From contig JASBNA010000026.1 in the NCBI GenBank assembly GCA_038087015.1, forward strand, positions 186,001 to 250,000: DNA of 64,000 bases, read 5' to 3'. Shown here one piece after another: positions 1-12,672 of the stretch. Source of the DNA: Cerrena zonata. Its lineage: Eukaryota; Basidiomycota; Agaricomycetes; Polyporales; Cerrenaceae. The translations under genes and the position numbers were made by a program. Under the pieces are notes generated by a model, which was not told where the DNA came from, searched no databases, and was given only the letters and a program-made list of their open reading frames with translations. Numbering within the stretch: position 1 is the first letter of the stretch; each line of letters opens with the position of its first letter.

Positions 1-3000
1 TTTCTCAACTCCCACTCAAGATATATACTAACGTTCTACCAAGTTATCAAGCTATTGTCGACATTGCAAGGCCTATGATTTCTGCTTTTCTGGGTCCAGA
101 CACTAGTTGTCTGATGGCGATAGGAAGCAGGGCTTCTGGACATGAGTTGTATGTACACCACTCATAATGAAGATTTGCACATGAACTCAAAGCTATCTCA
201 GTCATAGCATAGGAAATGAAAGGCTGGAACTGTTGCCATCACAGATTGGGCTACTGGAGGAAATCATATCCGGTAAGCTATAGGCAAAGTAGAGCATCAT
301 TATGTAGTAACATCTGACAGGCACATCTTCCCTTGGGGAATGCGAGTCGGAGGAAGATGACGAGGCGGACGATTTCGTGCAACCGGTCCACTATAATCTG
401 CAGGATATTGAAGATCAACTGGATTATGGTAGTGATGTGGATATTGAAGGTGAGGATACTCACAATAGGGCGACGGATAACCAGAAAGAAGGGGGGACAC
501 ACGATGGGAATGGGGTTGGCGCTGGACAGCGGCTTCATGAGGTCAGTTGGTCGTTGAACTTTGAGGTTAATAAATTTGCTTACTCAGTACGTTACAGGGT
601 AGCATGAATATGTTGGAATATACGTCATCCAAAGAAAGTACCCCACAGCCCGGGACTTCAAAGTCAGTATATCATGGCATTTATACGATCCCAACTAATA
701 TGTAAACATAAACAGTATCTGGACTCTGAATGAGCTTTACAGGTTCAATGGATACTATCTCATATGTCGCATATGTGACAATGTTGTCCCATTCAGTCAT
801 GCACCCACACACTCTAAGAGTAGCGGTCAGCGGATGAGCCAGTTTCAGGACAAGAGCAATCGCTATCACACCGAGAGGCATAATACTGTGCATAGCAAGA
901 CTTGCTCTGATGATGAGCTCCATACACAACTCCTGAACAAGTTACAAGAGCTTGGCTTCCACCAATGCGATGTTCTGGATCAACCTGGCGACGTCTCCAA
1001 AAACAGTAGTAAATGGTTGCAGTCAGCACCATTTAAGGATGTGCTCAAGCTGCCGCAGGACAATCTAGATCCCACCATCACTCCTATCAGCCCTATACCT
1101 GGTCTGCCTGTATACAAGGCATATCGTTGCGACAATTGTCGATATCTCTCTCTACATTGGGAGACCTTCTTGAAAAACCATTCGGGGAAGCATGCGGCAT
1201 GCAGAAACCGAATCGATAACATTGTGACGGTACAATCCCTTTCGACGGTTGGTTGCATGTCAAATATTATGGAAATAACTGACTAACCCTATTTTAAAGG
1301 CCATATCCTCCATGCGCCTGTTCATGGTTACAGAACCACCTAAAGAATTAGCTGCAGAATCAGAGTCAAATCTTCGCTCAAGTGAAATTCTTCTGAGAAG
1401 TCAAACAGGGATTCTTGCGCTACAAACACTCTACCGTCCGCCTCAAGACCTCCATCCCTGCCTACAAGACACGGGCATACTACCCTTCTTACATCAATTC
1501 GATATCAACACCATAGATGAACTGATGGATGTTAGGAAGATAGATCCTCGGCTGCGGATTTTGGTTGAAACCTGCCTTGACCAGGATCGCTTAGCTTGTA
1601 CTGCATTTGGTTTCGATAAGGAAACATTGTACTCGCTGGTCGACAATGGCCTGTAAGTTCATGGAGCTCTCAACATATCTCGATTTACTAATCAACAATA
1701 GACCACTACCGCCAAAATCACCCTTCCGGCCGCCTAATCAGCAATCACACAAGAAATATGTTATTGAAGCTGAACTCTTCTTACATGTGGCTTTGCAACA
1801 CATCAAGGCGCCGACAAAGTCCAGGGATAACAAGACTGAACTCTTTGTCCTTTCGGCAGAGCAACAGAATCACCTTCAGGGCCTTTCAAATGCTCTGGCG
1901 TCTGACAATTATCTAGATGAAGCCAAACAATCCCTATACCAGTGTCTGCTCTCCATCTTCTTCATGCCGCACAAATCCCAACACGTCCAATGCGTTTTTC
2001 TCTCTCCTATAATTGCTTTTTTTGCTGCTCGAGTTGCTCAGCCGAGAACCGGGGTTGTACGTATCGAAGATGTCGTCCCACTGATCTCCAAGATCATATA
2101 CCTGATGCGACTGGTGCCTGCACACATATACTTCCAAAAATTGTCAGATGATGGTAAGTACTTTCACTTCTTCATATCTTACCTTCCTATTGATGTTTGC
2201 ATTAGACTCTACGTCAACAAGATGCTCTCCGTCTGTCCCCGCATTTCAGTGGCTGTCGTGAGTGAACCATTGCATGCATCTTATTTCTGAGCGAACAGGA
2301 CATGTTTTTTCTAGGGAATTCTGCCAGAGGAATTTGCATGTGAAGAGACCAAGTCCTTTTGCCGTTCTCAGGCATTGGAGTGCAACTATCACCTGCGTAG
2401 TAACAAGCTTGAAGCAGCCACATAGGATTATTCGAAATGGTGACCAGCTTACCATTGACGGTCAGACTTTCAGTTACGGTGTCTATAAAGCATCTCTCAT
2501 GCAGGAGCTGCGCGATCTGGGTGCCATAATACAAGAGAGAATTCTGATGGGGGTATCTTTGAAGGAGGCTGGTATCTCGACGAGGCTGGATGGCCGCGAC
2601 ACATTAGACGTCAAGACACCAGGCTATAGTCCATTCGCACCAGCCGATTCACCTTCCGACTCTTTTTTCAAATTCTGGGAGATATTTTTTGAAATGGGAT
2701 ATCTAGGACTACGGAGTAGTGATGGGGGAGTGGTATTTGATGTAGAAAAAGCACTAGACTGGCTCCAAGATCTTGAAGCGGCATGGTCTTCTTGGAGGGC
2801 CCTTGTTCACCAACTAGGGGGTCCCCCTGGCCCAGGAAAACAATTTGCCAACTTCATGATTAGGAACCGTAGTCGATCACAACACAGGGATGTGCTTCTC
2901 CTGGCTCCAGCTCGTGGAGTGTCGGCCACACTGGCTACCTTGTCCACGTACCACAGGATAGCAAGAAGTACGGGAGAGTTCATGAAGATATATCGATTCC

Positions 3001-3689
3001 TGCCGGTAGCTTTGGGAGAGATGCTTGTCATTCTCTTGGATATCGTTCGGCCGTTGGAGACTTATATCCTCGGGGTCCTACAAGGTTCCACTGGCGTTGG
3101 CCAAATTGTCAACGCTCAAAACTATCACCTCTTTACACGGCAAGGCAAATCAATTGGTAGTTCAGACATCTCCCACTCTCTCCGCAACTTCTTTCGGAAA
3201 CGCGTAGGCATCGATGTTGGGTTGCAAGGCTATAGGCGCCTAGGTGATTATTTCGCCAAGGAGATGGTTATGACAGAGGATATAAAAGCAAGATATGCAC
3301 GGTTGGAATCCATCCTCAATCACGCTGAGACACAAGCTGCTCACACTCCTGCCATGTTCAAGATCTATGGCCAAATAGACACGTCAAGCTCCTTTCTCTA
3401 TACCCCTTCTATCAGGCTTAACGCAGAAATTTGCGAAGAAATCCACAAGCAACTTGGTATCCACACATATGGGACGTTACAAGATTTGCAAGGTGGTGAA
3501 GCTGACGGAATTAGGATGCGGGAAGTAGAGTCTAGTGGAAAAGGAAAGGCTGGAACGAAGGGTGAGAAGAGGAAGAGGGTGCAGCGCTCTGCTGCTGCTG
3601 AAGATTCTAATACAGAGCACGGTGAAATCGTGGGGAAACGAGCTAGACTTTCTCATCCAACACCTCACCCTAGTGAAAGGCTTGCTTAG
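1..3689 (+). CDS. OrsD-like (DUF3505) protein of helicase-linked mobile type, 5'-partial
   Basis: The reading frame is open from base 3, so the start lies outside the window. Introns of about 50 bases are visible at 149-201, 273-320, 542-597, 663-715, 1653-1701 and 2154-2205; others near 1230-1305 and 2257-2315 are less certain, and a frame change near 2400-2430 is unresolved. Two Cys/His clusters typical of OrsD proteins are present: CRICDNVVPFSHAPTH (about 755-810) and CDNCRYLSLHWETFLKNH (about 1125-1185). The segments IVRPLETYILG and LQGYRRLGDYFAKEM (about 3040-3270) resemble the region that in fungal mobile proteins lies just before a RecQ-type helicase. No helicase motif follows: the product ends in a basic tail (KGEKRKRVQR) and a stop at 3689. 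In this family the role is unknown; linkage to transposable or subtelomeric helicase genes is known. Here it is either a truncated mobile-element protein or one kept without its helicase. The family call is fairly sure, the exact gene model is not. Confidence 0.7.
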
Positions 3690-4448
3690 GCCAGAGCATG
3701 CATCCCAGGAACGCAGATGTTAGAGAGTGTTAGGATGGACTAGATGTATTTATTGACAATCAACAATTTAAACACCCGGAATGCTCAAAAAGACTCATTC
3801 AAAATAGCTACTTCACTTGCCAGCTTTGGCAGACCCTCTTAGAGTCTTAGGTCCTTTGTTGGAATCCATGCGATTAGATTATATCGGCAAAATATTTTTT
3901 CGTGTTTTTTATGTTTCACCCTTTCCCTTTGTTCATGGTAGCGTACAGGATATAAGCCAGTAGTTTACATGGTGTACCTTACGCGTTTGACTTGCTACAA
4001 TCGAGTCTCACCCCTGTCGTTGTCCTTTTCCTGTAGCAAGCAAACGTGACCTCGAAGCGCATGACCTCGATCTTAACGTCCTTTCCATTTCTAATTTCTC
4101 CGCTCGATCCCCTCTGGATGACCCCATTTTAGCAGTATAACTCCGAGGTTGATCTTCCATGTCTCATATATCGTCCGTATTTCACTTACATTTAATCGCT
4201 GGTGGAAAACACTGGCACGCTGGCTCCTCGAAGTCTAGATGGCTCTCGTCTCGTATTCAAGTCGCAGGTCACAGGCTGTCATAGGGCACGAAGATCTCTG
4301 AGACGGGCGCTAATTCACCTTCATGGTAACTTTCTGTCACCGCGGGTCTGAATTAACGATGGCACAGATGTTTGGGTGCCATAGTGGGGATTCAGCTCTA
4401 GCATTAGTGATCTCAGGGAAAGAACATTGAAATATTTCATTGGTTACA
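3690..4448. other. Intergenic, nothing recognised
   Basis: No open frame of note, repeat or RNA gene could be recognised. The region is AT-rich with many short stops in all frames. Confidence 0.5.
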
Positions 4449-5008
4449 TTTAGATAGTGTGCCGCACTGTACTCAACTTTCAAGGATCTTGCGAGTCCAA
4501 GTGCCGAACCTCAAGTGCCGAACCTCGAGCGCCGGTACTGCGATTCATAATAATATTAAGCCCTGAGGTTTTGTACGTAGTCGTGTAATGTCAACTTATA
4601 TAATACCAGTACTGCTATGCATCATAGAGGCTCTGCATTGTCAATGTCATGGTTTCCGATCGACTCCTACATACAAAGTACTATATGCCTTCCAAGGTTG
4701 ACTAGAGATACTATCCTCCCGGCACTAACATGAAGGCGCTGCAACGGAGAGTATCGCTTGAGGATGTGGTTGTCTCTCCTCCATCTTCTCTTCCATCTGC
4801 AAGCTCCTCCCCGGCTGTCAAGCCCTCCCACTTTCCAACGCTCTCGGCTACTTCTCGTGCTCCTCTACCGTTTCCTTCTATAGACCACCATATCGTCAGA
4901 ATCAAAATATCGTAACACAATGGACCATTCCCCTCGGCGCGTGTGAAGTGTAGTCAATAGGTAATATATATGACCTTGAGGTGATCTAAACAAAGGATCT
5001 TACCCAAA
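4449..5008 (+). repeat. 560-bp dispersed repeat, copy 1 (inverted copy at 53167-53723)
   Basis: The segment matches the reverse complement of 53167-53723 over its whole length, with scattered substitutions and small indels. One end reads TTTAGATAGTGTGCCGC and the other GGATCTTACCCAAA; the two ends are not clear inverted repeats of each other. A doubled stretch containing AAGTGCCGAACCTC is present in both copies. No coding frame is shared, so it is probably a non-autonomous element of unknown class. Confidence 0.75.
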
Positions 5009-5912
5009 GTCAGCCGGAGGAGTAGAAATTATTTCTACTCTTATGAATTAACTGAATCGTTTCATGGGGAGGCCCTCTTTAACTATCCATTGGATGTTGG
5101 CAAGTGAACGGTCATGTATATACCATAGAAAGTACTTCTTACTCAGGCAAGGTACGAAGACCCCGAACAGATACAAAGGGCAGGACCTCATCAGGCCCCG
5201 TACCGATCCTGGTAGCCCAGACATTTGTATATCTCCGTGTTAGAGCATTTCACATGATGAAGGATGTCCAGAGCCTCGAGTAGCTCGAATGGGACGAAGT
5301 CCAGTACCACGAGCATATTCTTCTGCACAGCCCTCCAAGAAAGAATGCAAATCGACTGCCTGCTGCATAAGACATCCCATATCATAATCTGGTGTGGCTC
5401 GTCCTTCCCGATATGAAATCTCACTATGTTGAAGAAGTCAATAACCACAGCTATATTGTTTGAAACATGATTCTTGGCTTCATTACATCACAGGCTTCAT
5501 TAGGGATAAAGATGGCACTCTACTCTAGGAAGAGTCGCCCTCTTTGCTAAACAAGCACCACTCAAATGAGAGTGTAGTCAACAATGCTCTGTCCGTTTTG
5601 TCCGTACTTTCCCATTTCCCATGCCTCCTTCATTTCTGCTTCATCTTGCTCACAAGAGATACGATGATCAATTCCCTGTTGTAATCTCAACGCACAGTGC
5701 TTTAATGCGACGTTTCGCAAATAAAATGTGATGGGTATTTCTATGTGAATAAAACCCTTCCTTGCGCAGCTTTCTAGATATATAATACTATCATGGAAAG
5801 TCATAAAATCACAAACATTCCTTGGGAAAGAAGAACTAACGTTCATTTAAGAGGCTTTGATACGGCTACGTATAAGCCAGGGCTTGATAGGATTTATGTC
5901 GAGATACCGCTT
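5009..5912. other. Intergenic with unrecognised minus-strand frames
   Basis: Two minus-strand frames of 85 and 94 codons (5191-5448, 5562-5846) are open. The first, with ICILSWRAVQKNMLVVLDF, has natural-looking composition but matches no family I recognise; it could be an exon of a decayed gene. No other signal was seen. Confidence 0.3.
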
Positions 5913-6030
5913 TGTTAGAATACAAGCGTAGCATGACGTCTGCTGCCTATATTTCTTTTCCGCTCTTTAGTAGCCTTATCGAGCTCACGCGCGATGGGTC
6001 ATTCTCCGTATTGTGATTCACAGGTGTTAT
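5913..6030 (+). repeat. LTR-like repeat fragment, copy 1
   Basis: The sequence starts TGTTAGAATACAAGCGTAG and matches 28554-28684 in the same orientation for about 120 bases, with shared stretches such as CTTATCGAGCTCA. Starting with TG is typical of a retrotransposon LTR, but the other end could not be fixed and no retroviral-type genes lie nearby, so the class is only a suggestion. Confidence 0.45.
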
Positions 6031-7410
6031 TGCGAGCGCAGCGAGCATACATTGGGAAAAGAGGAATCGGATGAGAAAATGACAGGGTGGGGACCATGCA
6101 CGGCGAGCTGCACCCAAAAGATCGCTTGATATATATACATCAGTATGGAGTCCGTAGGAACTCTGAAGAAATAGGAGGAAAACATACAATATTCAAGATA
6201 ATTCCTCGATATCACCAGCGAAACCGAGGCTGGCGCTGATTACCACAGACTCCAAGAATCGGGAATAGGTGCGCCGCGAGTTCAGCTCCTCGCGTGGGCG
6301 ATTCAAGAGAAGAGGGAGTGTCGAAATTAAATACCAGGATGCATCAAACGAACATTGTCACTATATATCCAATACGGGCCTGGAGGTGATAGTATACGTT
6401 TTACGGAATGTACTTTTTTCAGCCGACTTAAATTGTGAGTGCATGTGAGTGACGGGAGGAGGTGTGACCATCCGTTTCAACAACATGGCCGTTTCATAAG
6501 TTTGTAACTTCTCTGAAAACTTGATGTTGCGATCGGTATGTGTTTGAAGTGTTTCCATTCGGGCAAGAGAAACGGCAAAGGTAATGTTCAAAGAAGGGAG
6601 AAAATAGGTGTATAAGCTTACTATATAGCTCTATAGAATGACTATCTACCGCTTGTCAACCTCAGCCATCCGAGGGAGGACATTGCATACCCGTGTTCTC
6701 CTTTTATGACTCTGACTTTGCATCAAGCCCTCTTAGTTGTCGTTCAACCTTCCACTCCTGACCCTCATGGCCATCTCCCTTTCCTTCTCCGTGTTCGGCA
6801 AGAGCGAAATGTTATCCTGTGGCACCATGATATCGGTGAGCTTGACCATAATACCTTTGTAATGATACTCACTGAGGTTGTGTTCTTCTAGGCCTATTGA
6901 CGCAGGAATCTGAGTTCCCCCTGATCAGCTGGGGATGCATCGCGTCTCCCATTTCTGAGCAGGTCCTGGCTGCCTCTGCACCCAAGATTATGATAAACCC
7001 AATTATACGGAATTATCCATATACGTATTATGTGCATCTAGTGGAAGACTCTGCGGCCAATGGACCGCCACTTGTGCTCGTGGACACTGCAAGTATCTTG
7101 ATAGGTTTCTATATATATCCTTCTATATTCTCCCTAAAATTATTTCCAGTTGTTCTCGAGTCAAAGTACTCCAAGTCTAGCCTCCCTGTAAAACAGTTTG
7201 TGAAGTGATGTGTTTCTTCTTTCCCCCTTCCCAAGTTTGCATTGACTGAACGTTTCTACTTGTTCACCTTCTTCCAGACCAAACACTCCAGCACCACTAA
7301 ACTCTACAATAACTACCCTGGCTTCTAGCCCGTGCTCATCAACTTCGAGGCAAGGTAAGAGTATCTTCTACCCTTGAAGAGAAGAATTTTGTATTGATTA
7401 GATACTACCA
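6031..7410. other. Intergenic with two unrecognised plus-strand frames
   Basis: Frames at 6706-6891 and 6897-7208 on the plus strand are open (61 and 103 codons) and could be exons of one gene, since the segment from 6720 to 7190 is less AT-rich than its surroundings. No motif or family was recognised. The rest shows nothing. Confidence 0.3.
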
Positions 7411-7412
7411 TA

Positions 7413-8206
7413 TGGCGTCCCGTGTGCACTTTTATTCCTACACAAATACCGTGAGTGTCTGTACAAATGAGCGAGTGTCCGTACAAACAAATTGATGTGC
7501 ACGTACAAACTCCCGGTGTGCGATACAAACAAACGGTCCGCGGTACAAACTCGAGAGAAAACCGGCCACGTGGTCGATTACCTAAGCGTGGGAACCAGGG
7601 GTTTCTGCCTTATTGGGTTGCGAGGTGTCCATTAGGCGCCCTAAGCAATGATGATAAGATATGCCAGAGTCATCTGATCCCCATGGCCGAGCGGTTAGCG
7701 CCAGGTTGTGGGTTCAACTCACAGCCACATCAAATTCTTTCTAAGACTTATGAAGGCTGCCTCTCTTGAGAAACAGAAGTTAGCTCATATTGGGCCTCCC
7801 TTACACTTGAAGAGTGTTTGATTCTCTCAGTAGGGGTATTATCTCTTGGGAAAATATTTTTGAGTCCATTTTGTACCTTTTCTTTGAGATTTTACAAAGA
7901 AATTGAAGGGTATTTTATCAAGGTCTTGCACTATGCCAAAGTAGAATTATTATTATTATAATTTATCGCAATAATCTGGGCGCCCAATGGACATCTCGCA
8001 ACCCAATAAGGCAGAAACCCCTGGTTCCCACGCTTAGGTAATCGACCACGTGGCCGGTTTTCTCTCGAGTTTGTACCGCGGACCGTTTGTTTGTATCGCA
8101 CACCGGGAGTTTGTACGTGCACATCAATTTGTTTGTACGGACACTCGCTCATTTGTACAGACACTCACGGTATTTGTGTAGGAATAAAAGTGCACACGGG
8201 ACGCCA
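7413..8206. mobile_element. TIR element family A, complete copy (794 bp) with internal tRNA-like segment
   Basis: The element begins TGGCGTCCCGTGTGCACTTT and ends with its reverse complement; the inverted arms run about 230 bases (7413-7645 and 7975-8206) and differ at only a few positions. A TA dinucleotide flanks both ends (7411-7412, 8207-8208), as expected for a TA target-site duplication of the Tc1/mariner-like group. The unique middle holds a tRNA-like A box and B box. There is no transposase, so it is non-autonomous. It is inserted at the left end of a second family-A copy. Confidence 0.85.
7684..7720 (+). promoter_or_regulatory. tRNA-like internal Pol III boxes (family A element)
   Basis: TGGCCGAGCGGTT (7684-7696) fits a type-2 tRNA A box and GGTTCAACTC (7711-7720) a weak B box. 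The spacing is too short for a tRNA gene and no acceptor stem pairs, so this is a SINE-like relic. Confidence 0.55.
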
Positions 8207-8208
8207 TA

Positions 8209-8308
8209 CGTGTGCACTTTTATTCCGACGTAAACAGAGTGCGTTTACATACAAATAAGGGAGTGTCTGTACAAACAAAGTGATGCGCCCGTACAAACTC
8301 CCGGTGGG
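8209..8308 (+). mobile_element. TIR element family A, second copy, left arm
   Basis: Starting at CGTGTGCACTTTTATTCCG, this arm matches the reverse complement of 13235-13340, including the variant bases GACGTAAACAGAGTGCG that differ from the 7.4-kb copy. The first ten terminal bases are replaced by the adjacent complete copy. The arm stops at GGTGGG, where the family-C element begins; the same element resumes at 12684. Confidence 0.75.
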
Positions 8309-8849
8309 TATGGTGTACCATTTGTATAAATATTATTCCGCATAATTTTGGGGGGTTTTGCGCACATTTTAGGGATTGCGCGCATATGTCCAAGTTCCGT
8401 ACACATTTTCTGAGTTGAGTTAGGTTCGGCATATGGCATATATACAATGTTACGGTGGTACACCATCCCGTATTAGTACTAAGTAGAATGGACATCGTAA
8501 TATTCTGGATAGCAATGCATATATTCATAATACACATGCACTATATTGGTTCAGAGATATGTGCGCAATATTCTAGCTCATACACATGTTCGCAATATTT
8601 CAAGATATGCGCACAATATTTTAGAACATATACTCGCCACATTTCAAAAGATATATGCGCAATGCTCGTGATTGTGTGCACATAATAATCCAATAATCTA
8701 AGCTTCACGTGCGCAATGTTAAACATACGCGCACAATAATTCAGAATATATACATAATGTTTTAAATTACATAGGGCTCTACGTACTTAGTATGACGATG
8801 ACTACACTCTCAAGAACTTTTGACATAGGCATCCGAACATGGTGTCGTA

Positions 8850-9786
8850 CTACCTAAGGAGTGCATCGATAAACCCAACTTGGAGTATCACGTATAGACC
8901 TTGACTTGTTTGAATGCAAAAGATCTTGATCAGCCTTGAAGTTGGGGAATTCCTCACTGTTGACGACAGTGCCGCCAGATTCGCCAGATGAGATACCAGA
9001 ATGTTGAGTGTAAATAGTAACTCGAACCATGCCTCTGCTTCACCTTCAGAGCCCAGACGCTTGGCATGTTCTATCGTGACATCGAAGAGAAGGACTCCAT
9101 CGGCACGCATAGAGTCAATACCCCAGGTTTATGATATATGACTTGATGGCTGGGACGTCGAAACCATCGGGTATCTTGCTGCCATTGAGATGGGAAACGA
9201 GAACCAAGGGGTATTTGCCCAATGAGCCAGAAGTTTCAGAACCAAGTAAGGGCCCGAGCTCTTCGAGAGGAAGTTCTTCGCACGCAGAACTGAACTCTGT
9301 ATTGAGACTGCCAACAAGGTTCTTGATTGACTAGGACTTCTTGAGTGTCTAGCGTGTAAGACGTCAGTTGCTCTGAGAGGAAAGTTGTCAATAGCAGCGG
9401 TAACGCCACCGGCAGGGGCAGCGACAAGCGAAGGGTTAGCAGCAGCTATAGGAGTAGATTCAGCATTAATCCGGCGGCCGCTGCTTCCTTGAGATCATCT
9501 TCAAACTGGGGGTAGGCTTCCTTCATACGCTCAGCATGTCATAAAATGGCACGATGGTGGGTAATAAAATCATCACTACCCTCGTCTTCAATGTACAGGT
9601 GGCCATACCCTTGAGAATAAGGGAAGGTACGACTTCAACCAAGGTCAAGCAGGCAAGTTGGTGCATGAGCAGTTCGACAAGGATGACATATGCAAGCTTT
9701 TGACGTTGCTCTGTTGAGACAAGACGAAAGGGTCCGATCATAGATGAGTCCTTCGTGACCATTCGACTTGCCGGTGACGGAGACAC
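8850..9786 (-). pseudogene. FAS2: Fatty acid synthase alpha-subunit (FAS2) fragment, decayed
   Basis: On the minus strand, four stretches occur in the same order as in fungal FAS alpha subunits, but in different frames. First comes LAYVILVELLMHQLAC followed by LKGMATCTLKT (about 9700-9590), which resembles the LVELLAYQFAS and GMATRTLK region. Then AAIDNFPLRATDVLHA (about 9410-9360) resembles the Ala/Pro-rich linker before the acyl carrier domain. Next, IKNLVGSLNTEF, LPLEELGPL and GFDVPAIKSYI (9317-9130) resemble the carrier region. Finally RLGSEGEAEAWFELL (about 9065-9020) resembles the following segment. Stops and frame changes separate them, so no enzyme can be made. The fragment represents only a small part of the roughly 1,900-residue subunit and lies within a TIR element, which suggests capture or insertion next to a decaying gene. 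Confidence 0.65.
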
Positions 9787-10536
9787 CGAGACTACCTGTA
9801 GTTAGCCACAAAATGTGCCTAGTGAGCTAGAAGAAGCGAGGTGAGTGCTGGAAGCAGAGCAAGGTTTGTGGCAGTGAAGCTGAGCGTAGGCAAACATGGA
9901 TTGAAGAGAGAAGAGTTGAGGGCGTGGACGAGGGTAGGGAGGGCAACCAAGCCCTGAGACGTTAGCCGCCCGCGTACTCAGACGGTATGCCGACTCAGCT
10001 GAGTACTCACGTCATCCGGGGGGCGTCCAGTCCGAAATATTTTGAATCCATCATCTAAAAGTTCGCTGCCAGGACCCCGAGTGCAGATGCACATACCACC
10101 ACTCCGCTTAGTAGCGGCTTAGATCAAGAGACAGGTGCGATTAGATATGGGTCCATCGAACGCTATAATCCCGGATCTCGTCCCTTCGACTGTGGCTCAT
10201 TGACGATGCTCAGGTCAAGCCAGCGCCTATGGAGGGCCGCATTGGTATTCAACTTTCTACATCTCTCCTGACTTTTATGCCGGAAAAAGGGCATGTTTAG
10301 GTATAGAAGTACTGTATCGTACACTGGTATGAACTACAATGTCTCTGAGGTCCATTAAGATGATACATACCTGATTTCCGTCGAAAGGGTGCAAAAACCT
10401 CCATCAGCAGGACCCCGAGTGCAAAGCACCACCACCACCACATAGGTTGGATTCAGCGCTTGCGCGACTGGACGCCCCCTGACGTCATCTATACTCGCCC
10501 TCCGCTCAACCCTCCTCGGTCCTCTACGCTACCCTA
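9787..10536. repeat. Inverted-repeat pair around 10012-10489, class unknown
   Basis: The stretch 10012-10036 (ATCCGGGGGGCGTCCAGTC) is nearly the reverse complement of 10466-10489 (GACTGGACGCCCCCTGAC). Inside, AGGACCCCGAGTGCA occurs twice as a direct repeat (about 10073 and 10409). This looks like a decayed element of about 480 bp. Nothing else was recognised between the FAS2 fragment and the next element. Confidence 0.4.
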
Positions 10537-11656
10537 TGGTGTACCGGTTGTACAATTATTTTCCCGCGCATATATAGTGAATTTCTGCGAGTTGCGCATA
10601 TATTTCTTGGAAGCGCTCAACATGCGCATAGTTTCTATGCCGGCTCTGGGAACTTGCAAATTGCGCACCTATGTAACACGGTGTTTCATTTTCTGAATAG
10701 CGACTCGTGCATATTCAAATGTCATTCTATTGATTTCAGTAGCCCTTGAGGCTTGAGGGACTAAGTCCTAAGTAGGCTAAGAGGCTTAACTAGTCGTAGT
10801 AGGGCTCTGACTAAGCCATCCAACACGGTAAGCACTAATAGTAATGAACTTGTTACTGTATCCTCTGAATCCAACGTTCGATTTTCTGTCTAAGTCCTCC
10901 ATGACGTGACGTGACAGCCCACGTGCATTGTGATATCTCCCGATCAATCCTACTGTCACCCAGTTAAGTCGAATCCCTCTTCCTCGCTCCTATCATCATC
11001 ATCCTCATTGCACTGATCATTCTTGTCGTGGCTCTCGTCTCCGCCGTCACTCTCCTCTCTACCATCTACTGCTCTACCCACAATACAAGGAACCTCTATC
11101 AGCTCTGGTGGCATGCTTTCAATATCACCGGGGCGTGCTGGAACTGGGGTGGCTACTAGCAGACTACCTGGTGTGTAGGACATTGCAACAGTATGTATGG
11201 CAGGTTCTTAGTTTTGATTGCTGACTTCAGTTTGATTCAACTTTCACATCACTAGTTTCCTGGGTATGGCAGCATCAAGACATGAGGATGGTAGGTAAAT
11301 TTTGTCAAGAAGCTGACAACATGGAATGTGGAGGACGGAATAAGGTCTTGGAGAGTTGACAACTAGAGGTCTAGTTAGGGTAGTATAATTTTGTATTACA
11401 TTGCTTTTCTATGATGTACAATATAAAACTTGCATTAGACTAAGAGCTTGCACTGAATAGGAGGGCTAATATTGAGAATGCATCTTCCGAATATGCATGT
11501 GCCAACACTGAATATATGTGTCCAGTAAGTACCAGCGAATAGTATATGTGCAAAGCCGAATATTGAGAAATATGCATTAATATGCGCAAACATCAGAAAT
11601 ATATGCGCAAGCACCCGAAATATATGCGGAATATTAAATGTACAAACGGTACACCA
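10537..11656. mobile_element. TIR element family C, 1.12-kb copy nested in the larger one
   Basis: The left end TGGTGTACCGGTTGTAC and right end GTACAAACGGTACACCA are inverted repeats flanked by TA on both sides (10535-10536, 11657-11658). Subterminal repeats with TTGCGCATATAT occur at both ends. The interior carries one acidic minus-strand frame (10956-11183, with ESDGGDESHDKNDQCNEDDD) that matches nothing I know. It is non-autonomous. Confidence 0.75.
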
Positions 11657-12672
11657 TACTACCCAGGCCTTCAACTCCAAGTCATCATTTCACCAGCCTG
11701 TTCTCGGCGACAACTTTATAGCAGGATCCTCGAGGCTGCAGTCGTTATTCCTCCTCAACCAGTTCCCAGGTTGGTGACGACCCCTACCATCTCAAACGTG
11801 TCACCTAAACACTCACCATCGACACCACTGAGTCACTGACAGCCGCAAGTCAGGTACCAGCTATGGGTGAGAGGTCCACTAGGGAGAAACTTCTTGATGA
11901 GGAAACCTCGGTCGAGCAAAGACCACCTTCGTCTGCGATGAGTTATCCCAGTTTTGATAGTCGAGATAGTTCTATCAAGTACGTCCTCTTCCCTCTGCAT
12001 GTTTTGTTTTCTTGTTTGCCTTTGTATCTCCATATACTAGATGCTCTCCATCTCGACTTGAGATGTTCGATGGTTAAGCAGAGCACTGCGGGGATACTAG
12101 TTGTCTTTAACTCATTCAAACAAGGGAGATCTACGCTGTCACCTCCGCTTTCACGCCCTCCCGTCTCTTATTTCTTTCATTGGTATCCGCTTTCTGCTGT
12201 ACTTACTGGTGTTGCAATGTTATTACCCGGAACACTCGCATGTTTCTAGTCGGTCCTCAATTTAATGCTACAAATACTTCGCTCATTTGAGGTTCCCTGA
12301 ATTCTCCGTGTGTTTTAGATATGCAAGTTTGAGTACTCTAAATGAATGAATGTATAACACTTGCGAATATATTGTGCATGTGATATCCCGTTAATATTTG
12401 CGCAAAACTTCTTGATCCAAGTTTTCGTGTTAAACATATGTATATTACCCTATTAATGAGCCGAATTGTGTACTGAGCATTTTGTTGGTCCCCCGAGTAT
12501 ATTCGCAAATGATGTACACTTGAAATTATATGCGCGATTCTGTACACATTCGATGTATATTCAATTTTATATGTGTCTCGACATATATGCGTGCATGTTG
12601 CGTGTTTATCCAAAATATATGCGCAAAACGCCAAAAACCATCATATTTATGTGCGGAAATTTTTGTACAATT
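11657..12672. other. Interior of the family C element, unrecognised frames
   Basis: A plus-strand frame at 11863-12249 begins MGERSTREKLLDEET and could be an exon ending near 11980 at a GTACGT donor, but no family was recognised. From 12330 on the sequence is AT-rich with repeated TATGCGC and GCGCATA motifs typical of family-C subterminal regions. Confidence 0.35.

Noticed and set aside
8455..8470. Right end of a separate 160-bp family C element starting at 8311
   Set aside because: The terminus is degenerate and lacks the subterminal match, whereas the end at 12681 matches the left end over 60-70 bases; kept as an alternative only.
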